Positions 27,468 to 34,446 of a stretch of 34,446 bases of DNA are shown here, one piece after another (the first letter of the stretch is position 1; the number at the start of each line of letters is the position of its first letter). A program made the translations under genes and the position numbers. Under the pieces are notes generated by a model. It was not told the DNA's origin. It saw only the letters and a program-made list of their open reading frames with translations, and searched no databases. The stretch comes from Candidatus Thioglobus sp. GTDB lineage: Bacteria; Pseudomonadota; Gammaproteobacteria; PS1; Pseudothioglobaceae. Location: positions 1 to 34,446 of the forward strand of contig JAPYSK010000011.1 in the NCBI GenBank assembly GCA_029936515.1. The letters run 5' to 3'.

Positions 27468-28079
27468 ATGAATAGAAAGATAATTGCTATTTTACGAGGC
27501 ATAAAACCTCAAGAGGTTATTGAAGTAGCTCATGTCATTGTTCAAGCCGGAATTACTCAAGTAGAAATTCCACTTAACTCGCCTAATGCATTTGATAGTA
27601 TTAAGCTACTTCGTAATGAATTCAAGCATACAATTCAAATTGGTGCTGGAACAGTATTAAATGTCAAGCAGGTAGGTGTATTGATTGATATTGGGGTAGA
27701 TTTTATAGTTTCACCTAATTTTGATTCTGCAGTTGTTAGTGCGACTAAAGCGGCAGATATATTAAGCTATCCAGGAGTCATTACACCAACAGAATGTTTT
27801 GCCGCATTAGATTGTGGCGCAGATGGTTTAAAATTTTTTCCAGCTTCACTTCTTGGACAAGAAAACTTAATTGCTTTAAGGGCGGTTTTACCAGCCGATA
27901 TTCCGCTATATATGGTAGGTGGAGTTGGTCCTGAAAACTTTGACACTTGGATAAAAGCCGGTGCTCATGGTTTTGGTGTAGGGTCAGGAATTTATAAGGC
28001 TGGTGACAGTTCTGAATTAGTTGCTAAGAAAGCAGAATCAATTGTTTTGTCATATGATCAAGCAAAGAATGATAAATGA
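27468..28079 (+). CDS. dgoA: 2-dehydro-3-deoxy-6-phosphogalactonate aldolase
   Basis: Cleaves KDPGal to pyruvate and glyceraldehyde 3-phosphate. The 203-residue class I aldolase of the KDPG/KDPGal family has the general acid/base E33 in VEIPLNSP, IGAGTVLN at 58-65, and the Schiff-base lysine K122 in GADGLKFFPAS. The IPLNSP form after the glutamate is characteristic of KDPGal aldolases, whereas KDPG aldolases (Eda) usually have TLRTP there. It has no fused DgoD domain. Its end overlaps the lactonase gene by 11 bases. Confidence 0.92.
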   Translation: MNRKIIAILRGIKPQEVIEVAHVIVQAGITQVEIPLNSPNAFDSIKLLRNEFKHTIQIGAGTVLNVKQVGVLIDIGVDFIVSPNFDSAVVSATKAADILSYPGVITPTECFAALDCGADGLKFFPASLLGQENLIALRAVLPADIPLYMVGGVGPENFDTWIKAGAHGFGVGSGIYKAGDSSELVAKKAESIVLSYDQAKNDK

Positions 28080-28932
28080 ATACCTTCCAGCTGAGCCTTG
28101 TGATTTAGGCGAAGGTCCATTATGGCACCCAATAAGACAGTCACTGTTTTGGTTCGATATTAACGCTTTTAAAATTCATAATTGGCACGAGGGAAAATTA
28201 GAAACTTGGGTATTTTCTGAGCCAGTTTCTGCTGCTGGCTGGATTGATGAAGACAACTTAATAGTTGCCAGTGCTTCTGCATTGATCAAGCTTTCATTAT
28301 CTACAGGCAACAAAGATACGTTAGTTAAATTAGAGGGTGATATGCCACAAAACCGCTCAAATGATGGGCGAGCTGACCCCTGGGGTGGCTTTTGGGTTGG
28401 AACTATGGGTTTAAAGGCTGAGCCTAATTCAGGATCTATTTATCGTTTTTATAAGGGTGAATTAAGAAAATTGCATCAAAATATTACTATACCAAATAGT
28501 ATTTGTTTTTCCCCAGATCAAAGCTTTGGGTATTTTGCTGATACAAGGAAAAAGAAAATATGGAAGCAGGAACTTGATGCAGCAACTGGATGGCCTATTG
28601 ATGATCCTGTTGTTTTTGTTGATCTTGAAGCTCAAGACCTACATCCGGATGGATCTGTGTGCGATAGTGAAGGTTATTTATGGAATGCTCAATTTGGTGC
28701 ATCCAGAATAGCTCGATACAATCCTAATGGAATATTAGATCGTACATTAGATTTACCAGTATCACAAATTACTTGCCCAGCTTTTGGTGGAGAGGGTTTT
28801 AATACTATATATACTACAACAGCCTTTGAAGGTCTAAGTAGTGAAGATTTACAAAAGCAGCCACTTGCTGGAAGGTTGTTTTATTTTCAAACAGAGATAG
28901 TCGGTTTAGCCGAATATCAAGTTAAGTTATGA
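28069..28932 (+). CDS. SMP-30/gluconolactonase family lactonase, probable galactonolactonase
   Basis: Predicted to hydrolyse galactono-lactone to galactonate, between the SDR and the dehydratase. I start it at the ATG at 28069 (287 residues) because the conserved N-terminus EPCDLGEGPLWHP begins eight residues later; TTG at 28021 and ATG at 28054 are also in frame but would lie deep in dgoA. Metal ligands of the six-bladed propeller are E15, N143 and D194, with N98-D99 in NRSNDGRADPWGGFWVGTM near the active site. The 11-base overlap with dgoA suggests coupled translation. Related lactonases also act on arabinono- and fucono-lactones. Confidence 0.87.
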   Translation: MINEYLPAEPCDLGEGPLWHPIRQSLFWFDINAFKIHNWHEGKLETWVFSEPVSAAGWIDEDNLIVASASALIKLSLSTGNKDTLVKLEGDMPQNRSNDGRADPWGGFWVGTMGLKAEPNSGSIYRFYKGELRKLHQNITIPNSICFSPDQSFGYFADTRKKKIWKQELDAATGWPIDDPVVFVDLEAQDLHPDGSVCDSEGYLWNAQFGASRIARYNPNGILDRTLDLPVSQITCPAFGGEGFNTIYTTTAFEGLSSEDLQKQPLAGRLFYFQTEIVGLAEYQVKL

Positions 28933-28939
28933 GGGTTTT

Positions 28940-30841
28940 ATGGTACCAAAATTAGGAAGTTGTTATTATCCTGAGCATTGGCCTGAAGAGCAGTGGAAAA
29001 AGGATGCAGAAGAAATGATAGCATCAGGTTTGAGCTGGGTTCGAATTGGTGAGTTTGCATGGAGCCGAATGGAGCCTGAAGAGGATAATCAAAATTTTAA
29101 ATGGCTTGATCGCGCTATTTCAATACTGGGTGATGCCGGCTTAAATGTTGTTATGAGTACTCCAACTGCCGCTCCACCAAGATGGGTTGTAGATAAATGG
29201 CCTGATATGCTTATTGTTGATTCTAATGGACAATCTCGTAAATTTGGCTCAAGACGACACTACTGTTTTTCTCATGAAGGCTATCTACAGGAGTCATTAA
29301 GAATTACAAAGATTCTGGCTGAGCGCTATGGAAAAAACCCTTACATTAAAGCTTGGCAACTAGACAATGAATATGGATGTCATGAAACTACTTTATCCTA
29401 TAGTGTTTCAGCAGCCAAGGCTTTTAGGTCTTGGTTGACTAATAAATATAAATCGATAGATGTTCTCAATGAGTCATGGGCGAATGTATTTTGGTCGATG
29501 GAATATAACAGATTTGATCAAATTGATTTGCCAAATCAGACGGTGTGTGAAGCCAATCCGAGTCATGAATTAGACTTTAGAAGATTTAGCTCTGACCAAG
29601 TTATTAAATTCAATCGTTCTCAGGCAGAAATAATGAGAGCACATACTGAAGCATTACTTATTCATAACTATATGGGTCAAATTACAGATTTTGATCACTA
29701 CGTTGTTGGAGATGACTTAGATATTGCCAGTTGGGATAGTTATCCTTTAGGATTTCTGGAGGATCGTTCCACTCAAGACGAAGACTTTAAACTTAAATTT
29801 ATGCGTTTTGGTGACCCTGATTTTCAAGCCTTCCATCATGACCTTTACAGGACCGTTGGAAAAGGTCGATGGTGGGTAATGGAGCAACAACCTGGCCCAG
29901 TAAATTGGGCTCCTTATAACCCCGAACCAGCTCCAGGAATGGTCAGGCTTTGGTCTTGGGAGGCGATAGCGCATGGAGCTGAAGTTGTAAGTTACTTTCG
30001 TTGGCGTCAAGCACCTTTTGCCCAAGAACAGATGCATGCTGGACTTCAAAGACCTGACGGTTCATCAGCTCCTGGCTTAGCTCAGGCCAGTCAAGTTGCT
30101 AAAGAATTAAAAGAATTAAAAGATATTCAGCAAGTTCAAGCTAAAGTTGCCATAGTTTTTGATTATGAAAGTTGTTGGGCTTGGGAGGTTCAACCTCAAG
30201 GTAAAGATTTTAGCTACTTTGGGCTCATCTATGATTATTATAAATCCTTTCGAAGTCTTGGTTTATCAATAGATATATTGTCACCATATCATAAAAATCT
30301 GGATGACTACAAAATTGTCGTTATGCCGGGATTAATGCATATAGATAAATCGCTTGAATTGGCGATTGAATCTTTTAAAGGAGTTTTAATTGCAGGCCCA
30401 AGAACAGGTTCAAAAACTTTAAATATGCATGTTCCTAAAGAATTACCTCCAATTGTTCCAGGTATTAAGGGAACAGTTGCTAGTGTTGAAACCCTTAGAC
30501 CGAATGCCTCTATATCAATTGAAGAAGGTGGAAATTTTATTTGCTGGATGGAAAATTTGGTTGATTGCGATAATGTGATTGAGCAATGCGATGATGGCCG
30601 ACCCGCTCTTATTGGAAATAAGAATAGGCAATATTTGGCAGGCTGGCCTGATCAAGAAGCGCTAAGGCGAATATTGAGTGATTCGTGTTCTACTCAAAAT
30701 ATTTCTATTACAAGCTTACCAAATAATGTGAGGTTGCGTGATACATTAAAATACCGATTCTGGTTTAACTATAGTGAAACTGAATCAATTGTTGGTGGAG
30801 TTAAGTTGCCACCATCAGGAGTTATTTGGGAGTCAATTTAA
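28940..30841 (+). CDS. Beta-galactosidase, glycoside hydrolase family 42
   Basis: Cleaves terminal beta-galactosyl units in the cytoplasm; there is no signal peptide. The 633-residue protein has the GH42 TIM barrel start LGSCYYPEHWPEEQWKKDA, the acid/base E144 in WQLDNEYGC, and the nucleophile E315 in WWVMEQQPGPVNW, followed by the trimerisation-type domain (VAIVFDYESCWAWE) and a C-terminal beta domain. It is slightly short of the usual 650-690 residues but has all the domains. GH42 enzymes often act on galactosides other than lactose. It is the last plus-strand gene of the operon; only 10 bases separate its stop from that of the convergent ATPase gene. Confidence 0.93.
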   Translation: MVPKLGSCYYPEHWPEEQWKKDAEEMIASGLSWVRIGEFAWSRMEPEEDNQNFKWLDRAISILGDAGLNVVMSTPTAAPPRWVVDKWPDMLIVDSNGQSRKFGSRRHYCFSHEGYLQESLRITKILAERYGKNPYIKAWQLDNEYGCHETTLSYSVSAAKAFRSWLTNKYKSIDVLNESWANVFWSMEYNRFDQIDLPNQTVCEANPSHELDFRRFSSDQVIKFNRSQAEIMRAHTEALLIHNYMGQITDFDHYVVGDDLDIASWDSYPLGFLEDRSTQDEDFKLKFMRFGDPDFQAFHHDLYRTVGKGRWWVMEQQPGPVNWAPYNPEPAPGMVRLWSWEAIAHGAEVVSYFRWRQAPFAQEQMHAGLQRPDGSSAPGLAQASQVAKELKELKDIQQVQAKVAIVFDYESCWAWEVQPQGKDFSYFGLIYDYYKSFRSLGLSIDILSPYHKNLDDYKIVVMPGLMHIDKSLELAIESFKGVLIAGPRTGSKTLNMHVPKELPPIVPGIKGTVASVETLRPNASISIEEGGNFICWMENLVDCDNVIEQCDDGRPALIGNKNRQYLAGWPDQEALRRILSDSCSTQNISITSLPNNVRLRDTLKYRFWFNYSETESIVGGVKLPPSGVIWESI

Positions 30842-30851
30842 GGGGTGATTT

Positions 30852-31910
30852 TTATTTGACTCGAAGTTGCGTTTTAGGGTCAAAAAATAAGGCTTTCGAG
30901 GGAATTACCTCTATTCCCACTTTAGATCCATTTACAGGTAATTTTTCATCTCTAGACTCTACAATAACCCTTTCACCACTGACTGTCTTCAGGTAGACGT
31001 AAGAAATATCTCCAAGCGCCTCAGTGAATTCAACCTCAAGATTGCCAGATTTTGCTAGTTTTAAGTGTTGTGGTCGAAGGCCAACAATCAGTTCATTTCT
31101 AGAGGAGATCATTGCATCCTTTACATCAAGCTTTAAGGCTTCAAGTCCCGATATTGATAATTTTGTATCAGTCACGCTTCCCTTTAAGAGGTTAATAGTT
31201 GGAGAGCCAATAAAGCCTGCTACAAATAGATTTTGAGGGTCATCATAAAGCGATAATGGAGTACCTACCTGTTGAATTAGACCCTCTTTAAGGACAACAA
31301 TTTTATCGGCCAGTGTCATTGCCTCTACCTGATCATGGGTAACATATATTATAGTTGTTCCAAGTTCACGATGCAGGCGTGAAATTTCAACACGCATTTC
31401 AACTCTAAGCTCAGCATCAAGGTTTGATAAAGGCTCATCAAATAGAAATACTTTAGGACCTCTAACAATTGCCCGACCAATTGCAACGCGCTGTCTTTGT
31501 CCGCCTGATAGCGTTTTAGGTTTTCGATCTAAGTAAGATTCAAGATGCAAAATACTAGCTGCTTCATTAACCTTCCGATTTACTTCGTCAGCCGGAACTT
31601 TTGTCATCTTAAGGCCAAAACCCATGTTTTCTCTCACTGTCATGTGAGGGTATAGCGCATAAGACTGAAATACCATGGCGATACCACGATCAGCTGGATG
31701 CAGCGAAGTAACATCTTCACCACCAATATGAATTTCTCCAGTGGTAACTTCCTCAAGTCCAGAAATCATTCGAAGTAGGGTTGATTTACCGCAACCAGAT
31801 GGACCAACAAATACACAAAATTCACCATCTTCTATTTCTAAATCAATACCATGGATAACCTGTAAATCATCATATTTTTTAGTTGTATTGATTATTTTTA
31901 CTGCAGACAT
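30852..31910 (-). CDS. Sugar ABC transporter ATP-binding protein, UgpC/MsmK type
   Basis: ATPase of the CUT1 sugar importer family, probably powering the permeases at 20247-21985. The 352-residue protein has Walker A GPSGCGKST (36-44), Q82 in the Q-loop, signature LSGGQ (134-138), Walker B VFLFDEP (154-160), the H-loop VTHD, and a C-terminal TOBE/MalK-like regulatory domain (LIVGLRPQHLKL). AAGGA lies 10 bases before the ATG. It is cotranscribed with the iclR gene 22 bases upstream and convergent to the sugar operon. This split from its permeases allows it to serve more than one transporter, as UgpC/MsmK proteins can. Confidence 0.92.
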   Translation of the reverse strand: MSAVKIINTTKKYDDLQVIHGIDLEIEDGEFCVFVGPSGCGKSTLLRMISGLEEVTTGEIHIGGEDVTSLHPADRGIAMVFQSYALYPHMTVRENMGFGLKMTKVPADEVNRKVNEAASILHLESYLDRKPKTLSGGQRQRVAIGRAIVRGPKVFLFDEPLSNLDAELRVEMRVEISRLHRELGTTIIYVTHDQVEAMTLADKIVVLKEGLIQQVGTPLSLYDDPQNLFVAGFIGSPTINLLKGSVTDTKLSISGLEALKLDVKDAMISSRNELIVGLRPQHLKLAKSGNLEVEFTEALGDISYVYLKTVSGERVIVESRDEKLPVNGSKVGIEVIPSKALFFDPKTQLRVK

Positions 31911-31932
31911 ATCTTGAATATCCTTTTAATTA

Positions 31933-32721
31933 TTAGTTTTTTTGTTCAGGAAAATTCCAGGCATCAGCCTCTCTTCCAATTAGTTTTGATGTTTCGAGTA
32001 ATTGAGGTTTAAATTCTTCAAGGCTTTCAAGGCTATGAATATCAATTGAACTAGTAATGGATAGACCTCCAATTACACGACCTTTAGAGGAAAGAATAGG
32101 CGAGGAGATACAAATAATTTTGTCTTCATGTTCTTGTCTATCGAAGGATATACCTTGCTTTTTAATTTCAATTAATTCTTTACGGAGTGCTTTTTCTGAA
32201 GTAACCGTATACTCTGTATATTTATGAAAAGCCTGTTTGGTAATGACACGATTTAATGATTTATCATCTAAAAATGCCATCATAGCTTTACCCACTCCAG
32301 TGCAATATGCTGGACCGACTTTACCAGCTTGAGAGAACATTTCAATTGGTGAGCTTGGGTTCCGCTTATCAACATACAAAACTTGACCATTATCTAATTG
32401 AGCTAAATGAACGGTTTCAGCAACTTTTTCAGACAAATCATCAATAAATGGAAGTGCTATCGGAGCTAAAGAGCTTTGAAGCCATGCAGCGTGAGCCATT
32501 CGAACTAGCTTAAGTCCAAGTTGGTAGGTTTGTTCTTCAGCATTGTAGTTGAGCATTCCTTGATTTAATAAGGTTTGCAGCAAACGATAAAGTGTTGCTT
32601 TGGGATATTTACTTGTCTTAAGTAGACTGGAAAACCTTACAGGTATACCAATTTCAGCAACCTCATTGAGAACATCTAGTGCTTTACCTACTGTACCATC
32701 GCCTCGTTTATCTATGCTCAT
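31933..32721 (-). CDS. IclR family transcriptional regulator
   Basis: An IclR-type regulator of about 262 residues: N-terminal winged helix-turn-helix (VGKALDVLNEVAEIGIPVRFSSLL, then PKATLYRLLQTLLNQGML) and a C-terminal GAF-like effector domain (LDNGQVLYVDKR, GKVGPAYCTGVGKAMMAFL, GLSITSS). Two ATG codons are adjacent (minus strand, 32724 and 32721); AGGGA directly abuts the first, so the second, three bases on, is the likelier start. It is divergent from glpK and upstream of the sugar ATPase. IclR proteins often sense small sugars or glycerol-type effectors (GylR of Streptomyces is one), so control of the galactoside and glycerol genes is a fair inference. Confidence 0.9.
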   Translation of the reverse strand: MSIDKRGDGTVGKALDVLNEVAEIGIPVRFSSLLKTSKYPKATLYRLLQTLLNQGMLNYNAEEQTYQLGLKLVRMAHAAWLQSSLAPIALPFIDDLSEKVAETVHLAQLDNGQVLYVDKRNPSSPIEMFSQAGKVGPAYCTGVGKAMMAFLDDKSLNRVITKQAFHKYTEYTVTSEKALRKELIEIKKQGISFDRQEHEDKIICISSPILSSKGRVIGGLSITSSIDIHSLESLEEFKPQLLETSKLIGREADAWNFPEQKN

Positions 32722-32736
32722 CATTCCCTAAATGTA

Positions 32737-32884
32737 ATATTAATTGTATAATAAAAAGGCATGAATTTATTAGATAAATAGCACCATTTTTCACACTAAT
32801 TTTATCAGGTAATGTTATACTATTTTAGGTAAGTTTACAATAGTAAAACCAAGTTCCATTATTTGGTATTTATACAATTAATAT
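32737..32884. repeat. 15-bp motif repeated in inverted orientation between iclR and glpK
   Basis: TTATACAATTAATAT occurs on the plus strand at 32870-32884, 18 bases before the glpK ATG, and on the minus strand at 32737-32751, about 15 bases before the iclR start. All 15 positions match. The symmetric placement over both gene starts suggests a shared regulatory site or paired -10/initiation regions for the divergent genes. Confidence 0.5.
32834..32867 (+). promoter_or_regulatory. Candidate glpK promoter with overlapping dyads
   Basis: TTTACA (32834-32839) and CATTAT (32857-32862) are spaced by 17 bases. The -35 lies in the dyad TTTAC-AATA-GTAAA (32834-32847), and a second dyad ACCAA/TTGGT (32848-32852 and 32863-32867) covers the spacer and -10. 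The promoter match is moderate; the dyads are plausible IclR sites. The remainder of the 180-base intergenic stretch holds no gene. Confidence 0.3.
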
Positions 32885-32902
32885 AAATATAGAGTAAATA
32901 AT

Positions 32903-34402
32903 ATGACAAATCCTAAAAAATATATATTATCTATAGATCAAGGCACCACTTCATCTAGAGGGGTTTTGTTTGACTCAGATTACCAAATTGTAGCAATAGG
33001 ACAAAAAGAATTTACTCAATTTTTTCCAAATTCAGGATGGGTTGAGCATGATCCAGAGGAAATTTGGGTTTCTACTCTTGAGAGTTGTAATAACGCTATT
33101 TCAAAGGCAAAGATAGAGCCCAATCAAATTGTATCGATAGGAATTACTAATCAGCGTGAAACTACAGTTGTTTGGGATAAAGAAACAGGTGAGCCAATTT
33201 ACAATGCAATAGTTTGGCAAGACAGAAGAACGTCTGATAAATGTCAAAATTTACGAGATCATGGCCATGAAAATATTGTAACTAAAAAGACCGGTCTCCT
33301 ACTTGATCCGTATTTTTGTGCCACTAAAATTGCTTGGATTCTTGATAATGTAGAGGGTGCAAGAGAAAAAGCAAGTGCTGATAAACTAGCTTTTGGCACT
33401 ATTGACAGCTTTCTTTTGTGGCGCTTAAGCGATAAAAAAATTCACTCAACTGACGCTACTAATGCATCTAGAACTCTTTTGTACAATATTCATGAAGGTT
33501 GTTGGGATAAAGATTTACTGGAGCTCTTTAATATTCCTAAATCAATGTTGCCATTGGTGTGCGATAGTGCAGCAAACTTTGGCAAAGCTCACGAATCTTT
33601 TTTTGGATCAGAAATACCCATCTCTAGTTTAATTGGCGACCAACCTTCTGCTCTAGTGGGTCAGGCATGCTTTGATCCGGGCATGGTTAAATCTACCTAT
33701 GGAACAGGTTGTTTTGTTTTAATTAATACTGGTGATAAGGCGGTTGAGTCAAAAAATAAATTATTAACTACTATCGCCTTCCAAATTAATAATAAACCTT
33801 GTTATGCACTTGAGGGATCAATATTTATTGCCGGTGCAGCCGTTCAGTGGCTTCGAGATGACCTAAAATTCATAGAATCAGCTGAAGAGTCAGAGAGTCT
33901 TGCTAAGCAAGCTGATCCAAACCAAGAGGTCTATTTAGTGCCTGCATTTGTTGGACTTGGTGCTCCTTATTGGGATCCTGATTGTCGAGGCGCTTTATAT
34001 GGTCTTACAAGAGGTACGGGTCCAGCTGAGATTGCAAAAGCTGCACTAGAGTCTGTGTGCTATCAGACTTCTGATCTTTTGACTGCAATTTCAAAAGATT
34101 TGGGCAAAAATGAATTAACTACTATTAGAGTAGATGGAGGTATGGCCGCTTCAAATTGGACTATGCAGATGCTTTCAGATGTGCTTAATTTGCCAGTTGA
34201 TAGACCGAAAAATCTTGAGACTACTGCTTTGGGCGCGGCTTATTTGGCAGGTATGCAGGTAGGTTTTTATCCACCAATTAAGGAGTTCGCAAAGTCATGG
34301 AAGTCTGAAAATCAATTTAATTCAAAAATGTCAGAAGCTGATAGACAAAAAAAGCTTTCTGGGTGGAAGGATGCGGTAAGCAGAACCCTTACTAATAAGT
34401 AG
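32903..34402 (+). CDS. glpK: Glycerol kinase
   Basis: Phosphorylates glycerol to sn-glycerol 3-phosphate. The 499-residue FGGY kinase has the phosphate loop [11 protein letters not shown] (10-20), R85-E86 in TNQRETT, WQDRRT (105-110), the catalytic base D246 in [11 protein letters not shown], and [13 protein letters not shown] near the C-terminus. Length matches E. coli GlpK. The loop at about 229-237 reads AHESFFGSE and lacks the GGKGGTR segment that binds the allosteric inhibitor fructose 1,6-bisphosphate in E. coli; the histidine phosphorylated in Gram-positive GlpK also appears absent. It is divergent from iclR. Its placement next to galactosidases suggests that glycerol is a product of the imported glycoside. 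No glycerol facilitator or glycerol 3-phosphate dehydrogenase is visible before the window ends. Confidence 0.94.
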   Translation: MTNPKKYILSIDQGTTSSRGVLFDSDYQIVAIGQKEFTQFFPNSGWVEHDPEEIWVSTLESCNNAISKAKIEPNQIVSIGITNQRETTVVWDKETGEPIYNAIVWQDRRTSDKCQNLRDHGHENIVTKKTGLLLDPYFCATKIAWILDNVEGAREKASADKLAFGTIDSFLLWRLSDKKIHSTDATNASRTLLYNIHEGCWDKDLLELFNIPKSMLPLVCDSAANFGKAHESFFGSEIPISSLIGDQPSALVGQACFDPGMVKSTYGTGCFVLINTGDKAVESKNKLLTTIAFQINNKPCYALEGSIFIAGAAVQWLRDDLKFIESAEESESLAKQADPNQEVYLVPAFVGLGAPYWDPDCRGALYGLTRGTGPAEIAKAALESVCYQTSDLLTAISKDLGKNELTTIRVDGGMAASNWTMQMLSDVLNLPVDRPKNLETTALGAAYLAGMQVGFYPPIKEFAKSWKSENQFNSKMSEADRQKKLSGWKDAVSRTLTNK

Positions 34403-34446
34403 CCAATTTAATGAAAGTATTTAGTTTTTTTATGATTTCTAAATAA

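Noticed and set aside
28021-28068. Lactonase start at TTG 28021 or ATG 28054
   Set aside because: Both lie deep inside dgoA without a ribosome binding site, and the conserved family N-terminus begins only after the ATG at 28069.
30830-30862. GAGTCAA/TTGACTC inverted repeat spanning the convergent stop codons as a bidirectional terminator
   Set aside because: Only seven base pairs with a 19-base loop and no proper T tract on either side.

Overview
This is an AT-rich, gene-dense bacterial stretch with tightly packed, often overlapping genes. The protein families (Aah1-type adenine deaminase, PuuD urate oxidase, PuuE allantoinase, IclR and GntR/FCD regulators, E. coli-type GlpK) and the AGGAG-type ribosome binding sites suggest a proteobacterium. 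A small-genome marine gammaproteobacterium of the SUP05/Pseudothioglobus type is my best guess, but there is no marker gene in the window and the taxonomy is inference.

Region 1 (1-18672) is a purine catabolic island. A divergently transcribed BMP-family binding protein (65-1096, minus) shares a regulatory region (1097-1501) with a 15-gene plus-strand operon. The operon runs GntR/FCD regulator, puuE, uraD, alc, allA, puuD, guaD, HIU hydrolase, xdhA, xdhB, xdhC, then a complete BMP-type ABC importer (ATPase, two permeases, binding protein), and ends in a strong terminator at 17602-17638. An adenine deaminase lies just beyond that terminator. Together the genes import a purine base or nucleoside and convert adenine and guanine through hypoxanthine/xanthine, urate, 5-hydroxyisourate, OHCU, allantoin and allantoate to ureidoglycolate, then glyoxylate and two urea. 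Urease and glyoxylate-using genes are not in the window.

Region 2 (18928-34402) is a galactoside island. It has a sugar ABC importer (binding protein, two permeases, and a UgpC/MsmK-type ATPase on the opposite strand), an intracellular GH36 alpha-galactosidase, an intracellular GH42 beta-galactosidase, and a full oxidative De Ley-Doudoroff galactose route: SDR galactose dehydrogenase, SMP-30 lactonase, IlvD/Edd galactonate dehydratase, DgoK, DgoA. No galactokinase is present. A convergent iclR-ATPase pair and a glycerol kinase divergent from iclR close the island.

The most interesting idea is that alpha-galactosidase, beta-galactosidase, galactose oxidation and glycerol kinase together match the parts of digalactosylglycerol (alpha-Gal-beta-Gal-glycerol), the head group of the thylakoid lipid DGDG. 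Galactosylglycerols such as floridoside are a related alternative. The locus would then be a galactosylglycerol utilisation system fed by phytoplankton debris. This is inferred from gene content.

Regulatory elements visible include two near-consensus promoters and tandem TTGTNNACAA palindromes between the divergent purine genes, a terminator hairpin between each binding protein gene and its downstream gene, and a 15-bp motif repeated in inverted orientation just upstream of both iclR and glpK.
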